Both the position numbers and the translations under genes were made by a program. From Pseudooceanicola pacificus (GTDB taxonomy: Bacteria > Pseudomonadota > Alphaproteobacteria > Rhodobacterales > Rhodobacteraceae), in NCBI RefSeq assembly GCF_009789075.1, contig NZ_WNXQ01000011.1, positions 1 to 64,000 on the forward strand: DNA of 64,000 bases, given 5' to 3'. The notes beneath the pieces are model-generated. The model worked only from the letters and a program-made list of their open reading frames with translations, had not been told where the DNA came from and ran no database searches. This document shows, piece after piece, positions 8,507-17,782 of this stretch (the stretch's first letter is position 1; every line of letters starts with the position of its first letter).

Positions 8507-10614
8507 TGCCTTGCCTTTCCTTCTATCTCGGTCGGAGCGCGCAGGATCACCGCGTCAAGCACCGTCGCACCCGCCGGACCGGCGCGCACCGGATTGAGAT
8601 CCATCTCCGCGATGTCGCCGCGCGCACCCAGGGCGGCCAGGATCACGAGAAGATCGGCCAGCGCGCCCAGATCGGCGCCGGGGCGGCCGCGCAGCGGACC
8701 CAGCAGTGCGCGTCCGCGGATCTCGTCGATCATCGCCAGCGCCTCGTCCCGCCCAAAGGGCGCGGCGCGGTGCGTGACGTCAGAAAGCGCCTCGACCATC
8801 ACGCCGCCGAGGCCGAAGCTCACCACCGGGCCGAACACCGGATCGCGGTGCAGTCCCGCCATCACCTCGACGCCCGGCCCATGTTCCATGCGCTCAACCA
8901 GAGCGCGCTCCAGCCTGTGCCCCTGTGCTGAAAGCGATGTCATCATCGCGCCCCAGGCCGCCGCCAGCGCCTGCTCATCCATCAGCCCGACGGCCACGGC
9001 CCCGGCTTCGGTCTTGTGCAGAAGACCGGGCACCAGCGCCTTGAGCACCACCGGAAAGCCGATCCCGCGCGCCGCCTCGCCTGCCTGTCTGGCACTGGTC
9101 ACGACCCGTCCTTCGGGCACGGTCAGACCCAGGTCGGCCAGCACCGCCTTGGCGGCAGCCTCGTCAAGCTCGCCGGGCGGAAATGCGGGTAGAGCAAGCG
9201 TGGAGGTCCCCGAGGGGCTCCAGTCGCCGCGCCAGATCAGCCGCTTCAACGCCGTCACTGCCTTGCCGAGGCTGCGAAAAGGCGCCAGCCCTGCCGCGTT
9301 CAGCGTGGCATAGCCAGCGGCGCGATGCCCGCTCATCCAGACCGGCAGGAGCAGAGCCGGGCTGTCCGGCGCCAGCGCGACCATGTCGTCGGCGGACCGG
9401 TCGGTGATCGGGCCGTAGTCGGCGGGAATCGGCAGAAGCACAACATCGGTGGCCGGGTCCCGCGCCACCAGCGACAGGCAATCGCGGTTGAGCTTGTCTT
9501 GGGTGAAGACCTGGGTGGTCAGGTCCACCGGGTTATCGACCGCCGCATAAGACGGGGCCAGCGCACGCAACCCCGCGCGGGTGCCGGGGGCCAGTTCGGA
9601 CAGGATCAGCCCGGCGCTGCCCACCATATCGGCGGCCAGCGCCGCTGTGCCACCCGAGAAGGAATAGACGCAGATCCCCCGCCGCGGGGCGATGCCGGCG
9701 CGCTCGAACAGCGCCGCCGTATCGATCAATTCGTCCAGATCCTCCACCTCGACGATGCCATGCTGGCGAAACAGTGCCGAGGTGACCGCCGCCGATCCGG
9801 CAAGCGCGGCGGTGTGCGAACGGGTGGCAGCAACGCCATAGTCCGACTTGCCCACCTTCATCGCCACCACCGGCTTGCCGGCGCGAGCAGCGGCGCGGGC
9901 AGCTGCCAGAAAGCGCGGCCCGTCGCGGAAGCCTTCGGCGAGAAGGGCGATTACCTTTATGTCGGGATCGCCCACCATGTGGTACACGACATCGGCCATG
10001 GTCAGGTCCGCTTCGTTGCCGGTAGAGCACCACAGGCCAACGCCGATACCCCGTTCGCTTGCCTGGATGAAGGCGCGGCCAAGTCCGCCGCCCTGGGTGA
10101 CAAGCCCAATGCCGCCGCTCAGCGTGTCGTTCTTGAATACCGGTGAAAAGGTCAGCCCAAGGCGGCGGTTGATGTTGCTCAGCCCTGGCGAGTTCGGCCC
10201 GTAGATGCGCATCCCGCTTTGCCGGGCGATTTCAGCCATCTCGGCTTCGACGGCACGGCCCTCATCCCCGGTTTCGCCAAAGCCAGAGGTGAAGACCACC
10301 GCAAACCCCGTTCCTGCTGCCGCGCAATCGCGCAAGGCGCCCACCACCGCATCGGCTGGAAGGCACACCACCGCCACATCGACGGGGCCAGGCAAGGCCG
10401 ACATTGCAGAATAGGCGCGCAAACCATGCACCCTTTCACGCCCGGGGTTGACCGGAAAGATCTGCCCATCGAAGTCGGAATGCTCGGCAAGGTTCAGCAA
10501 GGTGTCGCTGCCCACGCTACGGGGCCTTTCACTGGCGCCCAGGATCGCCACGCTGCGTGGCGACAAGAGCCGCGAAAGATCGGGAAAGTCGCGGGCGACC
10601 ACCGGCTTAGCCAC
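8503..10614 (-). CDS. Acetate--CoA ligase family (ADP-forming) acyl-CoA synthetase, fused alpha-beta
   Basis: About 703 residues in the order CoA-binding domain (SVAILGASERP), succinyl-CoA-ligase-like domains, then an ATP-grasp domain (FPVVLKALVPGLLHKTEAGA, VVSFGLGGVMVEALSDV, EMDLNPV). The phosphorylated His is probably His267 in ATRSHTAALAGS. It reversibly forms acyl-CoA from acid, CoA and ATP, giving ADP and Pi. I chose the GTG at 10614, whose reading frame overlaps the MaoC stop (GGTGGCTAA); the frame also allows a start at 10671. It is one of three such enzymes in the window. Confidence 0.85.
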   Translation of the reverse strand: MAKPVVARDFPDLSRLLSPRSVAILGASERPRSVGSDTLLNLAEHSDFDGQIFPVNPGRERVHGLRAYSAMSALPGPVDVAVVCLPADAVVGALRDCAAAGTGFAVVFTSGFGETGDEGRAVEAEMAEIARQSGMRIYGPNSPGLSNINRRLGLTFSPVFKNDTLSGGIGLVTQGGGLGRAFIQASERGIGVGLWCSTGNEADLTMADVVYHMVGDPDIKVIALLAEGFRDGPRFLAAARAAARAGKPVVAMKVGKSDYGVAATRSHTAALAGSAAVTSALFRQHGIVEVEDLDELIDTAALFERAGIAPRRGICVYSFSGGTAALAADMVGSAGLILSELAPGTRAGLRALAPSYAAVDNPVDLTTQVFTQDKLNRDCLSLVARDPATDVVLLPIPADYGPITDRSADDMVALAPDSPALLLPVWMSGHRAAGYATLNAAGLAPFRSLGKAVTALKRLIWRGDWSPSGTSTLALPAFPPGELDEAAAKAVLADLGLTVPEGRVVTSARQAGEAARGIGFPVVLKALVPGLLHKTEAGAVAVGLMDEQALAAAWGAMMTSLSAQGHRLERALVERMEHGPGVEVMAGLHRDPVFGPVVSFGLGGVMVEALSDVTHRAAPFGRDEALAMIDEIRGRALLGPLRGRPGADLGALADLLVILAALGARGDIAEMDLNPVRAGPAGATVLDAVILRAPTEIEGKARQ

Positions 10615-11098
10615 CTTGCGGCGCCCGCCGGACGAGCAGTTTCCAGACCCCTTCCACCACGGTTTCGCCACGCTGGTTGATGACCTCGCGCCGGAACGAC
10701 AGGATGCCGCGTTCGGGTTTCGAAGTCTCGCGCTTCTCGGCTACGGTAACGCGCACGCCAATCGTGTCGCCGATGAAGGTGGGGTTGGGAAAGCTGCACT
10801 GCATGTCGAGCAACCCCAGAAGCGAGGGTTCCAGGAACGTGTTCATCAGCATCCGCGTGGTCAGCCCGGACATCACCGACACCACCAGAAGCCCGTGCGC
10901 GATACGCTGGCCAAAGGCCGAATCGGCGGCATATTCGGCATCGACGTGCAGCCGGTTGAAGTCGCCTGACAGGCAGGCGAAATTCGCCACGTCGGCCTCG
11001 GTGATGGTACGGGTGGGGCTATCGAACTGGTCGCCTTCGTTCAGGTCCTCCCAGTAGAGTTGCTGGCCCTTGAGGGCCGAAAGATCGGGCCGTGTCAT
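10607..11098 (-). CDS. MaoC-family hotdog enoyl-CoA hydratase
   Basis: A 163-residue single-hotdog dehydratase. The hydratase-2 motif is intact: SGDFNRLHVD with catalytic Asp46 and His51, followed by FGQRIAHGLLVVSVMSGL. It should hydrate a trans-2-enoyl-CoA, generally to the (R)-3-hydroxyacyl-CoA, supplying the step between the ACADs and SDR of this cluster. The ATG (11098) overlaps the stop of the upstream acyl-CoA ligase by 4 bp. Of the three MaoC-like proteins in the window it is the only one with both catalytic residues. Confidence 0.9.
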   Translation of the reverse strand: MTRPDLSALKGQQLYWEDLNEGDQFDSPTRTITEADVANFACLSGDFNRLHVDAEYAADSAFGQRIAHGLLVVSVMSGLTTRMLMNTFLEPSLLGLLDMQCSFPNPTFIGDTIGVRVTVAEKRETSKPERGILSFRREVINQRGETVVEGVWKLLVRRAPQGG

Positions 11099-12603
11099 TG
11101 GGTTTCCTCCTCTGGCAGCGCTAGCACTGCCTCTTTCAGTTCAGCCTTGAGAACGCGGCCGGTCAGGTTGCGCGGCACCGCCGTCATAAAGACCACGCGC
11201 CGCGGGCGCTTGTATCGGTCAAGCCGGGTTTCGGCATGGGCGATCACATCGGCCGCTGTCAGCTGCGCGCCCGGCGCGGGCACGATCACTGCGCAGATCG
11301 CCTCGGTCCAGTGCGGATCGGGCAGGCCGATGCAATGCGCCTCGGCAATCGCCGGGTGGCCGGCCAGCGCCTCCTCGATCTCGGGGGCGTAGACATTGAT
11401 GCCGCCGCTCTTGATGATGTCGCGCTTGCGACCCGTGAACCAGAGCAGCCCTTCGTCGTCGATCCGGCCCAGATCGCCCACGGTCAGATAGTCGCCGCGC
11501 CGGGTTTCAGCGGTCAGCGCCTCATCCTTGTAATACCCGTCGTAGCGGCTTTCGCTGCGGGTGCAGATCTCGCCGACCTCGCCCTGCGGCACCTCGTTTC
11601 CATCGTCGTCGAGCAGTTTGAGTTCCACCCCGAAGAAGGGGCGGCCGACGCAGTTGCCCGCAAGGTTGCGGCGCAGATCCCGAGCGGTCAGGTTGGCATA
11701 GGGTCCTGCTTCGCTGGAGGCGGCATAGATCATCAGCGCATCGCCGAACTTGTCGAGCGCGGCACGCTTGAGGTCGAGATACATCTCGCCGCCGCCAGAT
11801 TGCAAAGTCCGCAGCGACGACAGATCGGCGCTCGCGAACCCCTCGGCCTCGACCATCCGCTGGAGCATGGCGGGCAGCAGCATGGTGGCGGTCAGCCGCT
11901 CGTCTTCGATCAGCCGCAGCGCGGCGGCCCCGTCGAAGCGGCGCATCAGATAGACGCTGGCACCCAGATAAAGCGGCAGCAGCGTATAGGTGCAGCCGGC
12001 CGACAGGCAGATCGGCAGCGCCGACAGCGCCCGGTCGTCGGGGCGGAAACGCTGCTCGATGGCGCGTTCCTCCATGCCGAAGAGACTGCGCAGCGCGCCC
12101 TTGGGCTTGCCGGTGGTCCCCGACGTGTGCAGCATGATCGTGGTGCCGTCCTGCCCTTGCGGCGGATCGGGCGGTGTGTCTGCCAGAAGGTCCGACAGGC
12201 GCGGCAGTCCTTGCGGGGCCCCGTCGCCGATGGTGACGATGTCGTCCACCACGGTCCGGAACAGATCGGCATGATCCAGCGCCGCATCGCCCAGCAGCAG
12301 GGTTTTGCTGTCCGAGCGGGCAACCACATCGGCCATGACTTCGGGCGCGATGCGATAGTTGATCGGTGCGGGAATTGCGCCTAGCCCCGTCACCGCCACA
12401 TAGGCGGCAAGGAAATCGGGATGATTTTCCGAGATCACCGCCACCTTGTCGCCCGGTCCGATGCCGCGCCGCGCCAGCACCGTCATCATCCGTTCCACCC
12501 GGTCAAGGAAATCTGTGTAGGTCTGGCTGCGTCCCTCAAATACCACTGCGGGTTTCGTCGGAAACCGCCGCGCATTCAGCCTGAGGGCATAGAGAAAGGT
12601 CAT
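11095..12603 (-). CDS. AMP-forming acyl-CoA synthetase
   Basis: A 502-residue ANL-superfamily ligase that activates a carboxylic acid via an acyl-adenylate to the CoA ester. Motifs: TSGTTGKPKG (P-loop, about 160-169), YAASSEAGP (A5), GDLGRIDDEGLLWFTGRKRD and IIKSGGINVYAPEIE, and the C-terminal catalytic lysine in LTGRVLK. Length and motifs are typical. The substrate cannot be read, but position inside a TRAP operon suggests it activates the imported acid. It ends 4 bp inside the MaoC gene and starts 17 bp after the upstream ACAD stop. Confidence 0.9.
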   Translation of the reverse strand: MTFLYALRLNARRFPTKPAVVFEGRSQTYTDFLDRVERMMTVLARRGIGPGDKVAVISENHPDFLAAYVAVTGLGAIPAPINYRIAPEVMADVVARSDSKTLLLGDAALDHADLFRTVVDDIVTIGDGAPQGLPRLSDLLADTPPDPPQGQDGTTIMLHTSGTTGKPKGALRSLFGMEERAIEQRFRPDDRALSALPICLSAGCTYTLLPLYLGASVYLMRRFDGAAALRLIEDERLTATMLLPAMLQRMVEAEGFASADLSSLRTLQSGGGEMYLDLKRAALDKFGDALMIYAASSEAGPYANLTARDLRRNLAGNCVGRPFFGVELKLLDDDGNEVPQGEVGEICTRSESRYDGYYKDEALTAETRRGDYLTVGDLGRIDDEGLLWFTGRKRDIIKSGGINVYAPEIEEALAGHPAIAEAHCIGLPDPHWTEAICAVIVPAPGAQLTAADVIAHAETRLDRYKRPRRVVFMTAVPRNLTGRVLKAELKEAVLALPEEETQ

Positions 12604-12619
12604 CGGCTTAGCCGCCTCC

Positions 12620-13792
12620 TCAGGTGAAGGCCGAGATCCCGAGAACCTCGCGCCCTATGATCAATGTCTGGATTTCCGATGTGCCTTCGGGGATCAGCCC
12701 GCCGCGCGTGTCGCGGAACAACCGTTCGACGGGGTAGTCGGTCGAATAGCCCAGCCCGCCGTGCGCCTGCAGCGCCATCGAGGCCACCTCATGCGCCGCC
12801 TCGCTGGCATAGAGCTTGGCGATCGAACATTCCTTGCGCCCAGGCAGACCCGCGTCCAGCGCTTGGGCGGCACGGTCAGTCAACGCGCGCGCCGCTTCGG
12901 TGCGGATGGTCATGTCGACGATCAGCTTCTGCACCAGCTGATAGCTTCCGATCACGTTGCCGAACTGCTTGCGCGTCTTGACGTAATCGGTGGACAGGTC
13001 CAACGACCGCTGCGCCGCGCCCACCGCGCCCGCCGCCACGTTGAGCCGGCCATAATTCAACCCCGTAAGGATCGCCTTGAGGCCCTTTCCCGCAGGACCC
13101 AACAGGTTTTCCTTTGGCACCTTTGCGTCTTGAAAGGCCAGCTGCGATGTCGCGGTGGCCTTGATGAACATCGTGCCCACCCGCGAAGCTTCGAAATCGG
13201 TCTCCTCGAGGTCCACGATGAACAGACTCAGATCGCCATCACAGCCTTCCGTGAATGTCCGTGCCACCAGGATTCCGACCCGGCCGTTGACGCCGTTCGT
13301 CGTCCACAGCTTGCCGCCATTGATCAGCCAGTGGTCGCCCTTGTCCTCGGCGCGGGTCTGCACCGAGGCAACATCAGAGCCGTGGTCGGGTTCGGTGATC
13401 CCCACCCAGACCGGCATCTGGCCAGCCATGACGGGTTTCAGCCACTTTTCCTTCTGGCGCGCATCGCCCAGGTGGTGGAACAGTGCGATCACGATGTTCA
13501 CGGTGTTGAGCAGAACCCGGAGTGAAAGCCAGCGGTATCCTGCTTCCTCCATCATCATCGCCCAGGTGCGATAGCTGAGGCCGTAGCCACCGGCCTCTTC
13601 CGAGAGAAGCCCGCCAAGATAGCCGAACTGGCGTAGCTCGCCCATTATCGCCCAGGGCAGATCGCCCGTCGCCTCGCATTGCGAGATGCGCTCTTCGGTC
13701 AGCTCGCGCGCCATGAAGCCCCGGATGCTGTCTCGCAGCATCCGCGTCTCTTGATCCTCGACACAGGCGGAGGCCGGGACATGTTTAGCCAT
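12620..13792 (-). CDS. Acyl-CoA dehydrogenase
   Basis: A 390-residue ACAD. The start is taken as MAKHVPASACV at 13792, which overlaps the SDR stop (GATATGGCTAA) and has GGGGGG just upstream; longer starts lie inside the SDR gene. Motifs: WVGITEPDHGSDVAS, LINGGKLWTTNG, TRKQFGNVIGSYQ, LQAHGGLGYSTDYPVERLFRD and IPEGTSEIQTLIIGREVLG, with the MCAD-type catalytic Glu in PEGTSEIQ. It presumably dehydrogenates the acyl-CoA made by the neighbouring AMP-forming synthetase. Confidence 0.9.
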   Translation of the reverse strand: MAKHVPASACVEDQETRMLRDSIRGFMARELTEERISQCEATGDLPWAIMGELRQFGYLGGLLSEEAGGYGLSYRTWAMMMEEAGYRWLSLRVLLNTVNIVIALFHHLGDARQKEKWLKPVMAGQMPVWVGITEPDHGSDVASVQTRAEDKGDHWLINGGKLWTTNGVNGRVGILVARTFTEGCDGDLSLFIVDLEETDFEASRVGTMFIKATATSQLAFQDAKVPKENLLGPAGKGLKAILTGLNYGRLNVAAGAVGAAQRSLDLSTDYVKTRKQFGNVIGSYQLVQKLIVDMTIRTEAARALTDRAAQALDAGLPGRKECSIAKLYASEAAHEVASMALQAHGGLGYSTDYPVERLFRDTRGGLIPEGTSEIQTLIIGREVLGISAFT

Positions 13793-14534
13793 ATCGCCCC
13801 CCGGTGATGTGAAGCGTCTCGCCCGAGATGTATTCCGCCGCATCCGAGGCGAGGAACACCACGCCGTTGGCGATGTCGCGTTCGTTGCCAAGGCGCTGCA
13901 CGGTATTCATTGCCAGAGCGCGCGACTTTATCCGGTCGTAGTTTGGAAGCGCCTCGATCATCTCGGTGGCGATGAACCCCGGCGCGATGGCATTTACGGT
14001 GACATTGAAGCGCCCCTGTTCCATCCCCAGCGCCCGGGTGAAGCCGATGATGCCGGCCTTGGCGGCGGCATAGTTGGTCTGTCCCGGATTGCCGAGATAG
14101 GCGCGAGAGGAGATGTTGATCACCCGGCCCCACTTCTGTTCCATGAAGTACGGCACCACGGCGCGCGAGCAGGTATAGGCACCCTTCAGGATCACGCCCA
14201 CAACAGCGTCCCAGTCCTGTTCGGGCATCTTGGTGATGTAGTTGTCGCGCGGAAATCCGGCATTGTTGACCAGGATGTGGACGGCGCCAAATGCTTCGAT
14301 CGTGCGCGAGACGAGGGCTTCGACCTGTGCCTCGTTCGTGACATCGCAGACCACGCCGATCGCGTCGTATCCGTCGGCCTCAAGAGCGGCGCGGGTGGCT
14401 TCTGTGGTTTCGGGGTCGATATCGGTGATCACCACCTTCGCCCCCTCTTCGGCCAGCGCGCGGGCGGTCACTGCGCCGATCCCGCGACCCGATCCGGTGA
14501 CGATAGCCACCTTGTCCTTTAGTCCCAGTTCCAA
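13785..14534 (-). CDS. Short-chain dehydrogenase/reductase (3-hydroxyacyl-CoA dehydrogenase-like)
   Basis: A classical SDR of 249 residues: nucleotide-binding TGSGRGIG at 13-20, VCDVTNE, LVNNAG at 88-93, and an active site with Ser142/143, Tyr155 and Lys159 (NYAAAKAG), ending GETLHITGGRYG. It is FabG-like, so NAD(P)-dependent oxidation of a 3-hydroxyacyl-CoA is a reasonable role after the MaoC hydratase in the same operon. It follows the DctM gene by 19 bp and overlaps the next ACAD by 8 bp. Confidence 0.85.
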   Translation of the reverse strand: MELGLKDKVAIVTGSGRGIGAVTARALAEEGAKVVITDIDPETTEATRAALEADGYDAIGVVCDVTNEAQVEALVSRTIEAFGAVHILVNNAGFPRDNYITKMPEQDWDAVVGVILKGAYTCSRAVVPYFMEQKWGRVINISSRAYLGNPGQTNYAAAKAGIIGFTRALGMEQGRFNVTVNAIAPGFIATEMIEALPNYDRIKSRALAMNTVQRLGNERDIANGVVFLASDAAEYISGETLHITGGRYG

Positions 14535-14553
14535 GTTACGCTCCTTCAGGTTG

Positions 14554-15843
14554 TCAGTATTCGCCCGAGAACACGGTTACGATCTCGGGAAAGAATGCGA
14601 TCAGGGCCAAGACCGCGAACTCGGCCAGCACGAAAGGCAGCACCCCGACAAAGACCCGTTTAAGAGGCACGCCGGTGATCGAGCTGGCGACGAAAACGTT
14701 CATTCCGATTGGGGGGGTAATCAGCCCGATTTCGACCGTTTTGGTCACCAGGATGCCGAACCAGATCGGCGAATAGCCAAGCTCCATGACCATTGGAAAG
14801 ACGATCGGCATGGTCAGGATCAGGATCGCCAGCTGATCCATCACGCAGCCCAGCAGGATGTAGATCAGGATCAGGATTAAAATCACCACGCCCGGCCCGA
14901 TCTCAAGCCCTTGCACGTACGAAACCAGCGCCTGCGGTGCCATGGTCAGGGTGACAAAATAGCCGAAAATGTGCGCCCCGATAATAATGGTGAAGATCAT
15001 TGCAGTCGGGCGCGTTGTACGTTCGAGCGCCCCCATGAATTCGCGCCAGCCCATACGTCTGAGCAACCCGGCGGCAATCATGATCGCGCCAAAGCAGCCG
15101 ACCGCGGCGGCTTCGGTCACGGTGACAGCGCCAGAATAAATCCCGGCCACGACAAAGACGAACAGCAGAACCACCGGCCAGATGTCGCGCAGTGACGCGA
15201 AGCGCTCACGCCACCCATGGCTTTGCACTGGTGGCGCCAGATCGCGGTTCAGCGTCGCCCAGACCATCGTGATCCCGGCAAAGCTGAGCGCGGTAATGAG
15301 ACCCGGCAGAATGCCGGCAATGAACAGCCCGCCGATCGAGGTTTCGGTGATGATACCGTAAACCATCAGCACAACCGAAGGCGGGATCATGATCGACAAC
15401 GTCCCGGCGGCCGCAACCGTGCCTACGATCATGCCGCGGTCATAGCCATATTTCTCAGCCTCGGGCGCGACGGTGCGCGCCATCGTGGCCGTCGCCGCGG
15501 TGGACGAGCCCGAAACCGCCCCGAAGCCTGCGCTGGTAAAGACCGTGGCCACGGCCAGTCCGCCGGGCAAATGGCCCACCCACCTGTTGGCGGCGCGGAA
15601 CATGTCCGACGAAATCCGACTGGCCGACAGGATCTCGGCCATCAAGATGAACAAGGGAATGGCGGTCAACAGCCAAGAGGCGGTGTTGCGATACGGGGCC
15701 ACCGACAGGATGCCGAGCGCCAGATTGAGCCCGCCGATCAGATACAGGCCGACGGTGCCGGCGATGCCCATCGCGAAGCCTATCGGCATCCCGACGACGA
15801 GAAGCCCCGCCAGCAATAGCGACACAGGTGCAAGAAATTCCAT
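14554..15843 (-). CDS. dctM: TRAP transporter large permease DctM
   Basis: A 429-residue, very hydrophobic inner-membrane protein with about 12 membrane segments. It carries TRAP-M signatures: AGFGAVSGSSTAATATMART, AAAGTLSIMIPPSVVLMVYG, ETSIGGLFIAGILPGL, and the C-terminal GLITPPIGMNVFVAS. It forms the sodium-coupled translocation channel with DctQ and receives substrate from DctP. The gene starts 2 bp after the dctQ stop codon. Confidence 0.93.
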   Translation of the reverse strand: MEFLAPVSLLLAGLLVVGMPIGFAMGIAGTVGLYLIGGLNLALGILSVAPYRNTASWLLTAIPLFILMAEILSASRISSDMFRAANRWVGHLPGGLAVATVFTSAGFGAVSGSSTAATATMARTVAPEAEKYGYDRGMIVGTVAAAGTLSIMIPPSVVLMVYGIITETSIGGLFIAGILPGLITALSFAGITMVWATLNRDLAPPVQSHGWRERFASLRDIWPVVLLFVFVVAGIYSGAVTVTEAAAVGCFGAIMIAAGLLRRMGWREFMGALERTTRPTAMIFTIIIGAHIFGYFVTLTMAPQALVSYVQGLEIGPGVVILILILIYILLGCVMDQLAILILTMPIVFPMVMELGYSPIWFGILVTKTVEIGLITPPIGMNVFVASSITGVPLKRVFVGVLPFVLAEFAVLALIAFFPEIVTVFSGEY

Positions 15844-15845
15844 AC

Positions 15846-16415
15846 TCAGCCAATCCGATCCGAAGCGCCGCGAAGGTGCTGAACGTCACCCGCCGCATTT
15901 ACGAGAAGGCGCAGAACGATCAGCACGCAGCCAATCGGCGCAATCACAAGCGTGGTGACGAGAGGCGCGTCGATGTCGCCGGATGTGCGATATCCGAAGT
16001 CCCACGCCTTAAGCGCCTCGCGCGAGGCACCGTAACAGATCAGCGCAAAAAACGCGGCCGCTGCCAATCGCAAGACGACATTGAAACCGGCCCGCAGCCC
16101 TTCGGGCAGAGCATCAAACACTATCCCCACTCGCACGTGGCCATCATACATTTCCAGATAGCTCAGGCTTCCGAACACGATGATGGGCATCAGATATAGC
16201 TCTGTAGCGCCAATGACCCCTTCGATCGGGTCATTCAGGATATAGCGCGTAAAGACCTGTATGAGGATCAGCACCAGCATGACCATCATCGCAGCGCGCG
16301 ACAGCCAGTTCATCCCGGTATCCACCCGGTCCATCGCTCGGCCCAGAGGACCGTGCAATCCAACTCTCGGCGACGGCACGGCGTCCTCTCGGGGATCAAG
16401 ATCGTGACGGGACAC
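15846..16415 (-). CDS. dctQ: TRAP transporter small permease DctQ
   Basis: A 189-residue protein with four predicted membrane helices (AAMMVMLVLILIQVFTRYIL, LYLMPIIVFGSLSYLEMYDG, LAAAAFFALICYG, LVIAPIGCVLIVLRLLV). The EMYDGHVRV motif after helix 2 is typical of DctQ proteins. It partners DctM in the membrane. The gene lies 11 bp downstream of dctP in the order P-Q-M. Confidence 0.9.
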   Translation of the reverse strand: MSRHDLDPREDAVPSPRVGLHGPLGRAMDRVDTGMNWLSRAAMMVMLVLILIQVFTRYILNDPIEGVIGATELYLMPIIVFGSLSYLEMYDGHVRVGIVFDALPEGLRAGFNVVLRLAAAAFFALICYGASREALKAWDFGYRTSGDIDAPLVTTLVIAPIGCVLIVLRLLVNAAGDVQHLRGASDRIG

Positions 16416-16426
16416 GGTTGCGCGCC

Positions 16427-17470
16427 TTACTGCGTCTGGTGCTTTTCGATGTTCGCACGAAACATCTCCAGCACTTCGCCCGCAGGCAGTCCGCGCTCTT
16501 GCAGACCAGAGACCCAGGCATCGAACACCGGCGCTGTGGCCGATTTGACCTTTTCGCGCTGCGCTTCATCCAGAACGATGACCTCGATACCGCTGTCCCG
16601 CATCTTGTCCTCAAGCTCGGCGGCCGATCGGTCGGTTTCTTCGGCAACTCGCTGCATCGCCTCCTGCGACGCCTGTTGAATGGCCTGTTGATGCTCTGGC
16701 GACAGATCCTGCCAGACCTCCTCGCGGATCGCGTAGGGCGCCCAATACACAAAAACATCCAGACCCAGAACGGCGGTATCGATTACCTCGTCCAGCTTGT
16801 AGGAATAGATGCTGGTGGTGGGAAAGATCGTGCCGTCGACGGTGCCGGTGCGGATGGCCTGATAGGTTTCCGGGCTGGGAATATCAACCGGCGCGCCCCC
16901 CAGGGCCTTGACCGACTCCGCCATGTTCCCGGCAATGGTTTTCAGTTTCAGCCCTTTGATGTCATCAATGCCGCTAACATCCTGGTCGCGGGTGAACAGG
17001 TTGTAGGTCGAGGTCATTACACCCCAGACTGGGCGCATCCCGTTGGCCAGGAAGTCGTTTTGCAGGATCGGATCCGACGTCACCGTTTCAAAAAAAGCGG
17101 GCGTCCCGACAACGCTCTGCGAGAAAAGGCCAGGAAGCGTGTGCACGCCCGCCAGCGGCATCGTGCCCCCGTTATAGGCCGGCGGAACATAGCCGATGTC
17201 CACCACGCCTGTCTGCACCATCGAGAACATATCGCGCAGCGAACCCAACTGACCGGCACCGAAATACTGAAACTTGACCTCGCCATCGGTCAGCTCGGTT
17301 ACGCGGTCCATCCAGTAGGTGGTGCCGGTCTCGACGATGTAGTGGCCGGGCGGAAAGGTATCTGCAACCTTGAGTGTCACTTCGGCCGCCGCAATTTGCG
17401 GCATCGTTCCGACCGCGATCACCAGCGCCGCCCCTGCGGCAAACCGATCGAGTTTTGTGTTTCTTGTCAT
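16427..17470 (-). CDS. dctP: TRAP transporter substrate-binding protein DctP
   Basis: About 347 residues, starting at MTRNTKLDR (ATG 17470, with GGGAGGAAG upstream). A signal peptide ends near PQIAAA, so it is exported to the periplasm. The DctP fold is seen in VADTFPPGHYIVETG, YFGAGQLGSLRDMFSMVQTG, VWGVMTSTYNLFTRDQDV and LKLKTIAGNMAESVKALGG. The conserved Arg that binds the ligand carboxylate is expected near TRDQDV-LKTI but cannot be fixed here. It is the first gene of cluster A. The ligand is probably an organic acid later activated by the ligases downstream. Confidence 0.92.
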   Translation of the reverse strand: MTRNTKLDRFAAGAALVIAVGTMPQIAAAEVTLKVADTFPPGHYIVETGTTYWMDRVTELTDGEVKFQYFGAGQLGSLRDMFSMVQTGVVDIGYVPPAYNGGTMPLAGVHTLPGLFSQSVVGTPAFFETVTSDPILQNDFLANGMRPVWGVMTSTYNLFTRDQDVSGIDDIKGLKLKTIAGNMAESVKALGGAPVDIPSPETYQAIRTGTVDGTIFPTTSIYSYKLDEVIDTAVLGLDVFVYWAPYAIREEVWQDLSPEHQQAIQQASQEAMQRVAEETDRSAAELEDKMRDSGIEVIVLDEAQREKVKSATAPVFDAWVSGLQERGLPAGEVLEMFRANIEKHQTQ

Positions 17471-17697
17471 GGCAGTCTTCCTCCCTGTGGCGTTGTCGAT
17501 CAGCGCACCATGGTGCGGTGAACCGGTCAATGTTTATGGGTGGCCGGGAGCGCAACTGTCGCGAGATCACACATATATGCGAATACGCGAACTGAATCCG
17601 CGGCGACGCAACAGAGAAGATCGAACGCCAATCGTGGGTGGGAATCTCCAGCGCTTTCACGGCCGAAAGAAAGGATTCCGTGGCCTGCCGATCAACA
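17471..17697 (-). promoter_or_regulatory. Cluster A upstream region with operator-like site
   Basis: This is the leader of the dctP operon, now cut off from more distal sequence by the IS66 element at 17698. At 17570-17579 it holds CACATATATG, one mismatch from the CACATATGTG palindrome found at 36414, 38316 and 43628. The base after it extends the match to the 38316 copy (TGCGAA). No unambiguous -35/-10 pair could be assigned. Confidence 0.45.
17690..17697. repeat. IS66 target-site duplication, left copy
   Basis: GATCAACA, identical to 20176-20183. Eight bases is the characteristic duplication length for IS66-family transposition. Confidence 0.9.
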
Positions 17698-17719
17698 GTA
17701 AGCGGCGGCTGCGCCCCAC
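17698..17719. repeat. IS66 left terminal inverted repeat
   Basis: 22 bp beginning GTAAGCGGCG and ending GCCCCAC. It pairs with 20154-20175 with two mismatches (positions 11 and 14). Confidence 0.9.
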
Positions 17720-17782
17720 GTTGTAGATGAGCTCCGGCACTGCGAGGTGATATCCATCTCATGATGGGGAGTGTGTTTCGCA

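Noticed and set aside
7619-9313. A long plus-strand open frame (564 codons) antisense to the lyase and synthetase genes
   Set aside because: It lies opposite two genes with clear catalytic motifs, is rich in Arg, Pro, Ser and His as expected of GC-rich antisense reading, and shows no domain.
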